A DNA stretch of 64,000 nucleotides from Punica granatum (Eukaryota > Streptophyta > Magnoliopsida > Myrtales > Lythraceae), in NCBI RefSeq assembly GCF_007655135.1, contig NC_045132.1, positions 17,374,534 to 17,438,533 of the forward strand, written 5' to 3'. The notes below the pieces were generated by a model, which was not told the origin of the DNA, ran no database searches, and saw nothing but the letters and a program-made list of their open reading frames with translations. Both the position numbers and the translations under genes were made by a program. Every line of letters starts with the position of its first letter. The first letter of the stretch is position 1. Shown piece after piece: positions 1 to 11,772 of this stretch.

Positions 1-3000
1 ATTTAAGTTAATTGTAAAGCTAGGGGATTACTTACTTAATTAATTGATTGATTAATTGCTTTTCCTCCCCCCTATTCTATATCCCATAATAAACATGACA
101 CAGCTATATATGTTGATGCCCCCTCATGGAAATAATTACGTTCTTCATAAGTTTTTTGTTTTTTTATTCCCTATTTTTTCCTCCCACTTTTGATGAAATA
201 ATTGCATTGATGAAAATTTAGTTATACTTCTTCTGATCACTCTCCACTGTACATCCATTGTGGAAGTTCAGTGGAAAAGCTGTCCCTTCAGCTATGATAA
301 GCTCTTGAGAGCAAATCCCCACACATTATCTTATAGGCACTATTTGTACATTAAAAAAAATCATAAGATCAGTAAATGCATGAATTTTCAGCTATGATAA
401 GCTCTTGAGAGCAAATCCCCACACATTATCTTATAGGCACTATTTGTACATTAAAAAAAATCATAAGATCAGTAAATGCATGAATTTTCACAATCCTCTC
501 TCTTGTGATTGCATTTGATCATTATAAAAAAAAAAGCGCGTGATATATTTACCCCGATTCGAGAACTCGATCTATTTCACTAGTATATATCTGGCAACAG
601 ATGATGTGCTAATCACGCATACTATAAGAAATTATGATGGTTTCCTTCATACATGCTACCGATTCATATCGAAGCACTTTTGATATTATAAGGTTCTGCA
701 AGTTACTCCTCAAATAAGCCAAAATAAATGGGAATTTAATACAAAAGAAAAATGACTTTGTGCTAATAAATATGTCACTAATTGCATCACTAAAAGTTAA
801 TTCCTCTTTTTTAATTTTTTTTTCTATATTTCCTTTTAGAAGGATGGCAATGGAATTTTAAGGGGAAAGGCCCTCCACGTGCATAGTGAAAGAATATATG
901 TAATGCCAAAGCAATTGTCAAAGTTAAAGAGGGGATAAGTTCATGATTGTAATTATTGTCTCTTGTTGGGCCAGAAGGGTAAAAATCAAAAGTGCCTCCT
1001 CTTTCCCTTTTTTTTTTTGTTTTTTTGTTTTTTTGGTTGCTTTTGGAGAGATTGAGAGAGAGAGAGAGAGGATGAGATTAGAGAAGATAAAAGAGGGAAC
1101 TCTCTCCGCTGGAAAGGGAAGGAAAGGAAAGGTGATGATTCCATATATCAATATCCTTTGTATAGCCACACTCAGTAAACTTAAGCCCCAAAAGTCTCCA
1201 ATGTGGGTGTTGGGTACTAAAACAAAAAATCCCACTCTTTGTCTTCAAGAAAGGACAGTTACATTGTTTGGTATGTCAACAAACATCAAACATCCTAGTA
1301 GTTTGCAGTCTTCCTTAATTCCACCTCTAATAAAATAAATTGTACTAGTATCCTAGCTAGCTAAGACTCGAATCCTTTATTTTGCAGCCACGTGTGAATG
1401 TTCCTTGTTACGGTACTTAGACAAATAAGCATGGGCATATTGGGATTCTTTGTGAAAAATGATTACTTCAGATATAATCACGAAGTTTCAATAAAAGTTC
1501 ATGAAAACTGATACTATGAAAGAAAATAGATTTTAATTAATGAATGCTTGGAAGACCAAAATACTCTTAGACCTCCTCGACCCATTAATAGGTTGTCTAG
1601 GAATAAAAAAAAAGGTTTTAATACAGAATGCACATCCCCGACTGTATCGCCTTATCCCGTCAAAATATTAGAGGATTACATTAATCGGCTCGCCAGGCAA
1701 GTTGACCATCCGATTCGATGGTGATATATCTTATTCTTCAGGGTCAAGAAACAAATTGGATTGTGGTTGCTTATATCTGTGATTGATCTAATTTGATGGA
1801 AGAGGGAGAAAGGAAAAAAAAAAGTAAGAAAAGAGAAAAGATGGGTAAATAAAGAAGCCCATTATATGCTGGAAAAGAAAAGGGAGGGAAGGGAAAGAAT
1901 ATCATCATGCAATGTTTTCTTTTGTCATACTGATGATGTGGTGGGGGCAAATAAGCATTCTCAGTACATGATGAAATCAAAGCACTCCTATCCCATAAAA
2001 CTTTTTTTTGTTTTGTTTTGTTTTTAATTATAAGTGGTCAGGTTCAACTTAGAATTTTAGGGTTTTCCGAACGATTCAAAAGTAACAATTCACGTTCCAT
2101 TTAGGAGATTTACGAGGATAATCTTACCGTTTGAAGACAAGAAAATTTGAACTCTTATGGGATTATAAATCGACGATAGAATGGAAATACCAAACACAAA
2201 CCGCAAAGCCAAAATCCTTAAAACCCTCCTCTCCCTCTTATTTGCCTCTCTCTTTCTCTCTTTCTCCATACATATATACTATTCGTGCCGGCCATTGCCA
2301 TGATGAATTAACAAAAAAATAAAAAATAAAAACACTATTAATAGTCTTTGGTCCTCACATTCCTCTTCCCCACCCCATTCTTTCTAATTATAATGGTTCC
2401 CCAATTCCACCTTTATATTCACCACCCACATTTATTCTTTATTGTTAGTAGTCGGTCCCCCTTGAGACCGATAATGAGCCACCCCACACTTCTTCAATAA
2501 AAATCTCGCATGAATTGCGATACTTAAAGCAATACTATTTTACAAGTAAGGGATCGTGTGTTCGACCAAATAAGTCCACCACGAAGTGAACTATAACGAG
2601 CCAAACTTAACCCAGCCATGCATGCGCAACTGATCTATTCTATAGGCGCAATGCATCATCATGTGATCCGATGAAGCCCAACCAATGCAAAATGCGATGT
2701 TCGTACAAAAGAAAAACCTAAATGCACGAATTGTACTCGAATTGGAACACATAGAAGCTTCTTTATGGACTGAATGAGCCTATAAGCATGCAAGTGTTCG
2801 CCTAGATCTTCTTCCCAAGAAAAAGAGAAAAGCTGTGAGGATACCCTTTTGACAAAACATGAGTTGTCTAAAAAAAAAAAAAGGACAACCCTTCCAAATT
2901 AATCGAATTAAGCATCAAAGAGCACTGTTGCATTGAGTTGGAGAAGATATTTTTATAGCAAAAATCAATGTGTGTTTGAGAAAACGCCCCCCACCCATAA

Positions 3001-3417
3001 GATAAAAGGCGAATGGTGTATGTTCTATTGAGGAATGCAGATGTTTTTGTTCACTCCGATAAAGGAAGAAGCCATCTCCTGTGGACAGTTTGTATGATTA
3101 AATTGCTTGGCCAACAGATGTATTGGACAGCTCGTGGTGAAGGGGAGAGGTTATATTAATTTGCAATTTCAATGGTGGACTGTTGAGCCGAAGACAACTT
3201 GTACTTATAATTGTGATTTGATTAATTTGGTGACTTAAGCCATTCGTGGAATGATTCATTTCCTCCACATGCAGAGAGTTTGGTTATTTATTAACCTCAC
3301 CTTTCCGGTTGGCTTTGTCGTGTTGTGGCAATGAACAATATTGGGTATATTTATTTATAGAAAATTTTCGACAAATTTTTTATTTTAAATTGCTAAGAAA
3401 GAAAAAATAATATTGAA
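1..3417. other. Intergenic AT-rich DNA, no gene seen
   Basis: No open frame here resembles a known protein, and the longest frames run over homopolymer and GA/CT tracts. Visible content is an exact 100-bp tandem duplication (separate entry), a T-rich tract followed by a short GA microsatellite near 1044-1070, and purine-rich stretches near 1800-1900. A promoter or regulatory region for a gene left of the window is possible, but nothing specific supports it. Confidence 0.6.
287..490. repeat. Exact 100-bp tandem duplication
   Basis: Positions 291-390 and 391-490 are identical, and the match reaches back to 287 against 387. Each copy begins gctatgataagctcttgaga and ends gcatgaattttca. Having no mismatch in AT-rich intergenic DNA points to a recent duplication or to an assembly artefact. 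Confidence 0.95.
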
Positions 3418-3435
3418 AATGGAATGATTTTTTTT

Positions 3436-3584
3436 ATTATAAGGGAGGCCATAGGCCTTATACAACAAAATAGAAATCTTAAATAACTAATAAATTGGTA
3501 CAGGTACTCTCACCAAGTATCAAACGTAGAACCTCTTGGTTTGCAGGCGAAGCCGTGCCCCACTGCGCTATATTCTCTTTTAAT
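3436..3584 (-). mobile_element. tRNA-derived SINE, family A, with target duplication
   Basis: Read on the minus strand, the element starts with a box A-like stretch (gtagcgcagtgg class), then a box B-like gtttgatac, and ends in a short A tail. It is flanked by aatggaatgatttttttt at 3418-3435 and 3585-3602, a clear target-site duplication. The same family recurs near 7640, 17511, 31442, 33006 and 50462. Being tRNA-derived, it would be copied by RNA polymerase III and mobilised by LINE proteins. Confidence 0.85.
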
Positions 3585-3710
3585 AATGGAATGATTTTTT
3601 TTTTAAAATGTAAACCACATCCTCCTCCCTTGAAATTTCCTCATATGACACTGAGCCTATTCTGAGGAAAAATTGAGACTCTCCTTCTTTGAGATTTTAT
3701 CATATGATAG

Positions 3711-4174
3711 TTAGGCTATGTTTGCATTGAGTGTACAAAGGGGTGGGATTGGGAGGAGTTCCAAATCTCATGTTTGGATAGCATTAGTAAGGGGTGGAGT
3801 GGGGTAAGGTGAGGGAAGGGGTTCGGAATCTTACGTTTGGATAACATTAGTAAGAGGTGGGGTGGGGGTGGGGTGGGAGTGGGAGTGGGAGTGGGGTGAG
3901 GAAGTTTATAATGCATAAAAAGACTAAAATAGCCTTATATGACTTTTTAGAAAATAAGGATACAAAGGTCTTTTCCATTATAATTAAAAAAGGAAAAAAA
4001 GATAGCCCGCCTCATTCCACCAGAAAATGGGGCTTTGGAGGGATTTCGTAGAATTCGAAATCCCACCAAATCTCTTCCCCTCCTTAAAAAACACATTGCC
4101 AAACATGAAATTCGGAACCCCATCTTACCCCACCGCACCCTACCCCTCCAAACCCCACAAGACAATCAGCCTTA
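3711..4174. mobile_element. Inverted-repeat MITE with G-rich left arm
   Basis: The left arm (G-rich, 3711-3900) and the right arm (C-rich, 4050-4174) are imperfect reverse complements. The left arm carries ggagttccaaatctcatgtttgg and the right arm, read in reverse, ggttccgaatttcatgtttgg. The ends ttaggctatgtttg and (reverse) taaggctgattgtc are related. No transposase is present. The outer few bases and the target duplication are uncertain. A G-rich tract at 3857-3897 is described under findings. Confidence 0.6.
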
Positions 4175-4195
4175 GCCACATTCTCGGGGAAAATT

Positions 4196-4430
4196 GATAC
4201 TCTCCATTTGACTATATTAACTAACACTACTGGAATATTCCGTGAAATATTGCGTTAACTTTTTATAAATATTTCAAATTTTTAATAATAATAATAATTA
4301 TTATTATTATTATTATTATTTAAAAATAAAGTAATTATAAAAGTTAATGGGATATCATAATTCTATCAAATATTCTAGTGGCATTAATCATCATAGTCAA
4401 ATGAGGCTGAAGTGTCAATGTATATGAAGA
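4196..4430. mobile_element. Palindromic MITE with AAT/ATT repeat core
   Basis: The two halves fold back on each other: atttgactat and gttaacttttataa on the left match their reverse complements on the right (atagtcaaat, ttataaaagttaat). The centre is an (AAT)n/(ATT)n palindrome at about 4280-4320. There is no coding capacity. It lies directly left of the CACTA element. Confidence 0.65.
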
Positions 4431-4602
4431 ATAGGGTTAATTGTTAGAAAATCACAAGAGAAGGGAGCGGAGTGTCAATCACTACTTCAAAGGGCTTATT
4501 TTCTGGCGGATTAGCGAGGGATCCTTAGTGAGGGATAGGAGAACTCACTAATCCCTAACTAACTTTAAAAATAAATTAAATTAAATTGCGATCCACCTTT
4601 GA

Positions 4603-5200
4603 TTGTTAATTAGCTGCACCCCCTTCACCCGAGACATTATCGCCTGTGCTTTACAGACATGTCTCTTCTTTCCCGGCCCTCCCCCTCTCTCTCTAAGCTT
4701 GTCCATCCCTAGCTCTCTCTCTCTATCTCCTTCGATCCACTGTGCATGCAACACTGCCTTTTATGATCAATACCGTGCATCTTTCCCTGGATATAGCTCT
4801 GCTTTTGCGTCCTCGGGTGCGACCCACTACGTGAGCTACTGCACCCACTGCCGATCCACTGTGCGTGAGCTGCTATCTATCCCCTCGCTATTGCCCTCGC
4901 ACAAGCTGCTGCCCCTGCTGCACAGTACATGCCACTTCCACATTGCCTTGGTGCAGCGAGCTGCTGCCCTTGCCCCTGCTACACAAGTAGCCATTGGGAC
5001 CGCCTCCCGATCCCTTAGCTACTACCCTCTACTCCCGCACACAACTACTTCACTAGCTATTGCCCTCTGCCCTCGCACACAGCTACTACCCTTTAGAGGG
5101 CAAATCTGCCTCCGCAGAGCATCGACCTTCTGCCTGCACACAGTACCGGCGACCGCCTCCCAATCCCCTCTAGTCTAGATCTAATTTCTATCCTCCCGAG
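4603..5200 (+). other. GC-richer stretch inside the CACTA element
   Basis: This segment is clearly richer in C and G than its surroundings and stays open in one plus frame for about 190 codons. The translation is low-complexity (Ser, Leu, Pro, Ala, Cys) with repeated words such as gagctgctgcc and ccctcgcaca. I recognise no domain. It may be a captured host fragment, a known habit of CACTA elements, or just repeat-derived DNA. I do not call it a gene. Confidence 0.4.
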
Positions 5201-5870
5201 CTCCCTCTTGGAGTTGACTTCCCCAATCTTGATCGATCCGGCTATATATCACAGGTTACATTGATATATGTGTGTATATATATATTCATATACTTTGTTT
5301 GTGTATTTTTTTTCTTTTTTCTTTGAGTATACTTTCTAAATTTATTAGTTAAAATTTTGTATGAAAAATCAAAATATATTTTATAACTAATTTTGCCTAT
5401 ATATTAATTATATTGATATTATACCCAAATTGTGATGCAATTATTATAAGCTTAAAAAATTAAATGAAATTTTATAATATAATTTATACATTATAATATA
5501 TTTTTATTAAATAGTAATTTCATATATATAATAATAATGCATACTTATTAAAATTATTAAGAAGTTTTGCTGCATTTTACTAAAAGCAAATTTATGAAAC
5601 AATTCTATAATTTTATTTGAGCACATGAAAAAATATCATTATTTTACTTTCAGATTTTCTGGCGATAATTCTAATTAAAAATATTTGAGAATTAATTAAC
5701 AAATTAAACTTATAATATTGTAGGTTCGTGGATTGCATTTTGGAGCGTTCTCCTATATTGAGCTTACGACGAGGTTGAGGTATGCTCGAATTTCGATAAA
5801 TATATTTAAAATGCAAATCAAGTACTGATTGTTGATGACTTTAAGTTAGTCGCCTTTATGAATTAAATAA

Positions 5871-6187
5871 GGGGTTTTTACCTAAAATGGCATATGGTTT
5901 GTCCGTTTTGTCAAATCTATCATATGCTTTTTTTTTGTCAAATCTATCCCATGGTTTACTTTTTGCATCAAATCTATCCCGACGTTATATTTTCTGTTAA
6001 CATCCAACGGCCGTGCTGACGTGGCACGTGGAGAGATAGTGGGCCACACTTGCCACGTAGGCGCCACGTCAGCACGGCCGTTAGATGTCGACGGAAAAGA
6101 TAACGCCGGGATAGATTTGACAAAAAAAAAGCATATGATAAATTTGATAAAACGGACAAACCATGGGCCATTTTAGGTAAATACCCC
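5871..6187. mobile_element. MULE-type MITE, long terminal inverted repeats
   Basis: The 317-bp element runs from GGGGTTTTTACC to GGTAAATACCCC, and its two halves are nearly perfect inverted repeats of about 130 bp (for example aacggccgtgctgacgtgg against its complement). The 9-bp direct repeat attaaataa flanks it at 5862-5870 and 6188-6196, the duplication length typical of Mutator-like elements. It has no coding capacity and sits inside the CACTA element, so it inserted later. As RNA it would form a long hairpin. Confidence 0.88.
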
Positions 6188-6631
6188 ATTAAATAATTGT
6201 GGAGAAGGAGGATGGGCTTTGGGGAAATGTTGTATCTTCTCATTGTGGATTTGGTTATTCCTTATTAATTGCTACAAAGTAATAATGATGCTATCATTCC
6301 TAAATTGATGCACTTTTTTTTTTGTTTTCGCTTTATAGCTGTATATGTTGTCAAATTATATATGGTCATACGTTTTTGTTTATGATTGAATATTCCACCA
6401 TATCATGAGTGGATGTATGATAGGACTCGTTCTAATAGAGGAGGTATTAAGAAAACCTTCATGGATGGGGTGAGAGAATTTATTAAATGCGCCGAGCAAT
6501 TTGCTGCGGAGAACGATCTAAGAAAGATTATCGGTCCATGTTTAAAGTGCCAATTTAAAGGAAATTTCATGTATGCAGACGATGTTCAACTTGATCTGTA
6601 CAAGAATAGTTTCAAGGCAAATTATTGGTGC

Positions 6632-6819
6632 TTTTTTTTTTAGCTAACCCAGGATGTCCAGACTTTGCCCGACTAATCCTTGGGGCTCCGTGAACCCCTG
6701 GCAGCGTATGGAGCAGGTAATCACGCCAAAGGCGCTCTGGTGGCCCCAAGGGGATTCGAACCCGGGATCGGGTGCAAACTTAGGTGCACCTTAACCAATA
6801 GGCCAAACCCATTGGGTTT
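6632..6819 (-). mobile_element. tRNA-derived SINE, family C, nested in CACTA transposase
   Basis: On the minus strand the element has a good box A (tggcctattggttaagg) and a perfect box B (ggttcgaatcc), and ends in a run of A. Target duplications caaattattggtgc (6618-6631) and caaattattggtac (6820-6833) flank it. The host reading frame resumes exactly across the duplication, so this is a clean insertion into the transposase. A later body and A tail follow the tRNA-like head, so it is not a tRNA gene. Confidence 0.9.
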
Positions 6820-6931
6820 CAAATTATTGGTACTTGACTGATCATGGGGAGGAGTGTCCCAAAGTTATGGAGTCATCTTCTGTTGGATTCGTACTGGATT
6901 ATCCTGCACTTGAGGATCTTCATAATCCATT

Positions 6932-7079
6932 AAATAGGTACGGAGACATGGTCTATGATGCGATGGGACAGGATTATGGCCATGACACGCGTGGTGAAGA
7001 TCCTAAATAGGTACGGAGACATGGTCTATGATGCGATGGGACAGGATTATGGCCATGACACGCGTGGTGAAGATCCTAA
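6932..7079 (+). repeat. 73-bp tandem duplication inside the transposase remnant
   Basis: The segment beginning aaataggtacggagacatgg occurs at 6932 and again at 7005 and is identical for about 73 bp. Because 73 is not a multiple of three, the second copy is read in a different frame, which further disables the transposase. Confidence 0.92.
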
Positions 7080-7639
7080 TCCGGAGGCTAAGAAATTTTA
7101 CAAGCTTTTGGATAGTTATAACCGACTTGTATGGAATGGCTGCGAGCGGCATTTCGCCCTTTCAAGTGCCGCGAGATATCTTATCGCAAAATGTGACTAT
7201 AATATACCACAAGCCGGCATGGATAACCTTCTAGGGTTATTACAAAATGAGCTGGCTCTAGAGATGAATAATAATGACTTGGCTTCGTAGGCCGAGCGAC
7301 ATCCCTCTCTAACTCGAGGGCTTAGCGAGGGACAATCCCTCGCTAATAGCGAGGGAATTGGCGAGGGACATATCCCTCGCCATAGCGAGGATTAAGCCTT
7401 TCTAAGATATTAGCGAGGGGTCTTGCCCTCACTAAATATGGCCATTTTTAGCAGTGAATTTTTCATAAGAATGAGGTTAAGTTCCGGGGAGTGTAATCTA
7501 ATAAAAAAAACTAATCTAAAGTCTATCACGTATCGAGATAAAATCACCAAAGATTTTCTACTAATTTATGCATCACTGGAAAGTTATATGTTTTGAATTA
7601 TGCTACTTCTTCACTACTAAAAAGAAGATTGAATCAAAG

Positions 7640-7796
7640 AGGGTGTAGCGCAGTGGCACATTATTTCGCCCAGTAACCAAGAGGTTTTAGGTTTGATACT
7701 CATTTGGGAACATCCGTTGCCCTTTATTAGTTATCAAGATTTATATTACGTTGTACTGTGCCTATGACCTCCCTATGTAATCCAAAAAAAAAAAAA
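7640..7796 (+). mobile_element. tRNA-derived SINE, family A
   Basis: The head gtgtagcgcagtggcaca (box A-like) is followed by aggtttgatactc (box B-like) and a body ending cctccctatgtaatcc plus a long A tail. It is closely related in sequence to the SINEs at 3436, 17511 and 33006. A degenerate target duplication (agattgaatcaa at 7626, agatttcatcaa after the tail) is plausible. Confidence 0.8.
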
Positions 7797-7802
7797 GATT
7801 TC

Positions 7803-7985
7803 ATCAACACGGGTTAATTCAAGTGCTTCAGTGATTATTCATTTAAGTAAAGTTTTGGGATCGAGTATGGTAAATGGAGAAAATCTACGTTCGGAAAGTT
7901 TTATCCTAGACAGACCTTACTCGAACTGGATTAGTCCGCATATAGAGTTTTCGTATATTAGAATACACATCGAAAAAATTGGAAA
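7803..7985 (+). mobile_element. Diverged SINE, family B
   Basis: It begins cacgggttaattcaagtgctt, has an internal gggatcgagta resembling box B, and carries the family-specific tail (gttttatcctagac, actcgaactggattagt). The same layout is seen near 62100 and 62603 on the plus strand and 31008 and 59045 on the minus strand. It lies directly after the family A element. Confidence 0.6.
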
Positions 7986-9639
7986 ACAACATTTTCCTTT
8001 TTCAATTAATTTTTTAATTATATTAATTCTCTCTTTCATATTGTTATAATTCCTAGTCTTTGATCGGAATAGGTTTCCTATATTTGATTACATTATAAAT
8101 TAGCAAGTATTATTTATTTGTTCTATCTATTGCTCGTCAATTCTTTTTATTAATTTTATATTTTCGAGTTTATATTTGATCAGATAATTAGCTTTTATTG
8201 TTGTATTACATAGGAGAAATGATATTTCATTATAAATTAGAAAATGAACTTGATTACTTTTATGAAAAGTTTTGTGCTTCAAAAGTTTAAACACATTCTA
8301 TTACTTTCTTTGGAGGAATAAATTTAGAGAAGAATATAAATAAAAAAGAAAGAAAAATTAATTCCCTAAGATTAATTTAAAATGAATATTTTATAATCCG
8401 TGACAACAATACATTTATAATTAGAAGCGATTTCTTTGACTTCTCCGACCTATCACATATTTTTACCTTGTAAAACAATCAGTTTGAACACGCTTTGATA
8501 TTGCTAACCTTATGGGAATTGACAAATGTATTAGCACCTCATCATCACGTCATCTTTATCCATAAATTATATTGCTATATACTAGAGTCAGACCTCCGCT
8601 ATACGTGGTGTTACGTAACCATCTAACAAAATTAATAAAGACAAATTTAAAGAAAATTTGAAGTATTCGTGAGAGAGAAAGAAAGTTAAGAGTGAAAGAG
8701 AGAACGGGGGAAATTTAAAATTATTCATTTATTCATCCTAGCTTAAAGTGACTTTAGAATAATTAAGTGGTGGTTATAAAATTTATTTTTTCCTTAAATA
8801 AAGTATTAACTAGTCAACCTAATTTAAGATCATCTCCATTCTTGCAAAGTATTAGAAAATAGGATTTGATCTTTATTATTTTTGTTCTGTTTCATTGCTT
8901 CAAACATGCATTTGATCAATTACTAGAAGCCCTACTTCGTTTGTATCAGTATATATTGAAGGCTCTTGAAATTATATAAGTGAAATTGATCAAGAGAAAC
9001 TCTAAATACAGAAAGGATCATATTGTAAGCTAAATACAGAAAGGTTGTCTCTTGATATATGTAAGCTTATTAATATTAATTTTATATACAGAAAGGATCA
9101 TATTGGAAAACAATATATCTATATTATAGGTATATCTCTAGCAAAATCTATGTATATACATATATTTCAAATTATTGAAAGTTATATTTCATTTTATCCC
9201 TTCAGTTAATGAACTTACAATACATGGTATATTATAGATTTTGACTTACATAAATTTGTTCTGATAATTAGTTAGATAAGCTGGAATTTATAATACGTAA
9301 GTAATAATATAATATCCATCTTATATAATTTGGCTTTTGAAAATAAAATCATGTAAAAAATTCCAAAGTATACTTGTGCAGAAAAAAAAAGATGTGATTA
9401 CGGTGAAGATTTTAAGGTGAAATCATTTTAAAGTAATGTTACCATACATGCAAAGTAAATTATTTAAAGTGATAGTAAAATAGAACAATATTAAGTAAAT
9501 TAAATGTATTTCAAGTAAATTATACGTAATATATATGAGAAATCAGTTGGGATAAATTACTCGTAATTGAAGTAAAGAAAGGAATTTGAAGAGAGTTAGT
9601 AAACTACATAAATTTTGAGGAAAGTCTACTTGAACTTTT
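7986..9639. other. Intergenic AT-rich DNA
   Basis: No gene is visible. The word tacagaaaggatcatattg occurs near 9006 and 9089, with a shortened copy near 9035, a small irregular repeat cluster. The rest is AT-rich DNA with stop codons in all frames. Confidence 0.6.
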
Positions 9640-9927
9640 ATGCTGTATTTGGTTTGGGAGTTGAATTTTGATTTTAATTTGTTGATTTTGATTTTAATTG
9701 GGTTGTAATGATTGTGGTGTTGAATTATGAGAAAAAGTGTGAAAAAATAAAGAATAGTTAGGAAAATTTAATATTAAAAATTGAATTGAGTATAATGGAG
9801 TTGTATGTGAGTTTATGTATGGAACTCACCTTTTTTACTTTGAAGAGTTAATTTTTGTTGTGTAGTGAGTAGAGTTAAAGTTAGAGTTAAAATTTTAAAA
9901 TCAAACATTGAAAAAAAACGGAGCCTT
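9640..9927. mobile_element. MITE of the ggtttgg...attttgatttta family
   Basis: It is bounded by gctgtatttggtttgggagt on the left and by ttaaaattttaaaatcaaac plus aacggagcc on the right, and contains ttgattttaattgggttgtaatgattgt. Reverse-complement relatives lie at 19190-19455 and 20276-20585, and a shorter one at 40834-40976 shows the inverted ends ttggttttagagttaaa and tttaactgcgaaaccaa. It has no coding capacity. The superfamily is not certain. Confidence 0.6.
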
Positions 9928-11772
9928 AATAAAGTATTTGACTGTACCATTGGAACGTCTATGGTGCATCGAAACTTTTGATTGCACTATACAATCAGAG
10001 TAAATTACTAATAAAGAAAAATAAGTTGTACAAATTTCAAAGCAAATTACACATATTTCGGAGCAAAATATTCAAAATATGAAATAAGAGTAAACAAATT
10101 TGAAACTACTTTACTTAGTTTTTTTTTTTAAATACTTAATTTTTACACACTTTTAGCAATTTACTTAACGATATGATGCGATGAATAAATTGATTGCACA
10201 GTATAATTCCCCATGTGGCATTATCTGATTTTCCTGTTCTTATGGCTTCCTAGTCTGGCACCAACACCGCGCGTACTTGCCACTTCAAATCTGCAACTTT
10301 TGGTGGGACAGACAAGTAGAAATAATGCATCATGGTCCCTCAACTTCGTGCACTTTCCAAAATAAGCCCCTCCAGTGTAATTTTGTCCAATGAAGCCCAT
10401 GAGGGTAATAATAATGATAATAACTTTGTCCTTCGTGACAAATTCCCTTAGTTGTCGGAACAAGGGGAGGTTCTGAGCCCTTGATTGACATGAAAGAACT
10501 ATGTCGAATAACCCACGCACTGTTCAGCAAAAGAAGAATAACCCATGCACTGATGTGGCAACCTTCGGTTTCAATTGAAGGTGTCCCTAACCTTGTATCG
10601 AGAATCCATGGTCTTGGTCGAGGGGTCCCTATCTGGTAATGAATGAAGGCAAAGAAGCCACGATCGACACTATAGTGTTTGGCTGTCATGATTACATTCC
10701 TCCATTGGCACTAAAAACCAATTAGGCTACGTTTGATCGTCAAGTTAGAGATGGAGATAGACATGAGAAGATGTGGGATTTGAAATCCTAAGGATATAAA
10801 ATGGACTAATCAAGCGTTTGAGGTGTACCAAAGATTATGATATATATATATATATATATATCTAGGAAAAGACAAATACATTCATAAATACTTATTTTAA
10901 AATAGAAAATGTCTTAAATTTTTTTAAAAAAATTCTTTTTTAAAAAAAAAAAGGAAAAATCAATGATTGCGATTATTCATGGAGAGCGATGGGAGCCCTA
11001 ACCCCGACCACCACTGCACCTAGCGAGGTCGCCCCCGAATTCACCCTTAACCCACCCCCTAACTGGTATTAACCTCTTAACAATTATATCCTAGTAAATC
11101 CTCAACCCAATCCTTATCCCGTTGTCTCCAAATATGGATTTGGGATTCCTAAAATCCCATCCCACTCTATATCCGGCCTACCAAACATAAGATAAAAAGG
11201 GACTAAATCGAGGTCCTCTTTTTGACTCGAGGGATCTGATTTGACAAATAGAAGTAGAAGACTTGAATAAAGCAAGAACCAAAGTTGAGAACTACTTGTT
11301 TAGTGCTGCTTAACAAATCTTCTTGATTAAAATGATGGCTCGGGTGGGGACTCATTTTTTAACTTTAACACATCACCAAATGAATCATTCTTTTGAGGAA
11401 ACATCTCTTGAAAGTCAAAATCAACAGTCCATGTGCCTCACATTCTCCTGTCTCCCCAAAAGAATGATTTCGTCTTTGTGGTAAAGAAAACCCCCCAATT
11501 CAATGCCCAAATCATGTCATTATCTTAAAACCAACTAACCAGAGTTCAGCAATTGACAAATTTAGAAGACAGTCCTTGAAAACACGTTTCCGAACGATCT
11601 CGTCATCATCATCGAACTTCTATCTCCGTAGCTACAGATTCTTTGATTGGGATCATTAAGGCAGGCAGTGGTAATTCCCATGAATGTTCCTAAAAAGGCT
11701 AGCAGTATGAATACAGAACCAATCCTTTTATCTGTGTAATCCCGAACTTTGCTTCGGGTGCCTTCCCCAGCC
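9928..11772. other. Intergenic DNA and 3' flank of the NAD+ carrier gene
   Basis: Contains a probable MITE at 10728-11190 (separate entry). The stretch 10220-10690 is GC-richer and stays open on the minus strand in two overlapping frames (about 99 and 119 codons), but neither protein resembles a known family. The part next to 11772 is presumably the 3' untranslated region of the carrier gene. No poly(A) site could be fixed. Confidence 0.5.
10728..11190. mobile_element. Probable MITE, ends ggctacgtttgatcg / ggcctaccaaacata
   Basis: The left end ttaggctacgtttgatcgtc and the right end ccggcctaccaaacataag form a loose inverted repeat. Inner words also pair (atgtgggatttgaaatccta on the left, ggatttgggattcctaaaat on the right). 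The centre holds a TA microsatellite at about 10840-10860. No transposase is present and no target duplication could be fixed. Confidence 0.45.

Larger units (their letters stand above)
6386..7290 (+). pseudogene. Remnant of CACTA (TNP2-like) transposase, N-terminal part
   Basis: The frame from about 6404 encodes a transposase-associated domain: HEWMYDR, then GVREFIKCA, then a C-x-x-C pair (CLKC). After the SINE the same protein continues in another frame (ECPKVMES) and ends with a TNP2-type stretch (PNPEAKKFYKLLDS, WNGCERHF, LSSAARYL). Three defects break it: the SINE at 6632-6819, a 73-bp tandem duplication at 6932-7079 that shifts the frame, and absence of the whole catalytic region downstream. 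No start could be fixed, because the first in-frame codon in the open stretch is a TTG. The remnant confirms the CACTA assignment and cannot encode an active enzyme. Confidence 0.8.
4480..7456 (+). mobile_element. Degenerate CACTA (En/Spm) transposon, 2977 bp
   Basis: The left end reads CACTACTTCAAAGGG and the right end, reverse complemented, CACTGCTAAAAATGG. Both are flanked by the 3-bp duplication AAT (4477-4479 and 7457-7459), as expected of CACTA elements. Sub-terminal motifs of the type tagcgaggga are repeated in both orientations near 4512-4560 and 7305-7440, matching the transposase-binding arrays of this superfamily. Inside lie a broken transposase remnant (6386-7290), a MULE-type MITE (5871-6187), a SINE (6632-6819) and an unexplained GC-richer stretch at 4603-5200. 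The catalytic transposase core is missing, so the element is non-autonomous. Confidence 0.88.

Noticed and set aside
6700..6819. tRNA gene on the minus strand (perfect box B, good box A)
   Set aside because: The head is joined to a longer body and an A tail and is flanked by target duplications, so it is a SINE; a cloverleaf with proper acceptor stem is not evident.
10221..10689. Gene on the minus strand (two overlapping frames)
   Set aside because: No domain, no splice support, no homologue recognised; the overlap of two frames suggests base composition.
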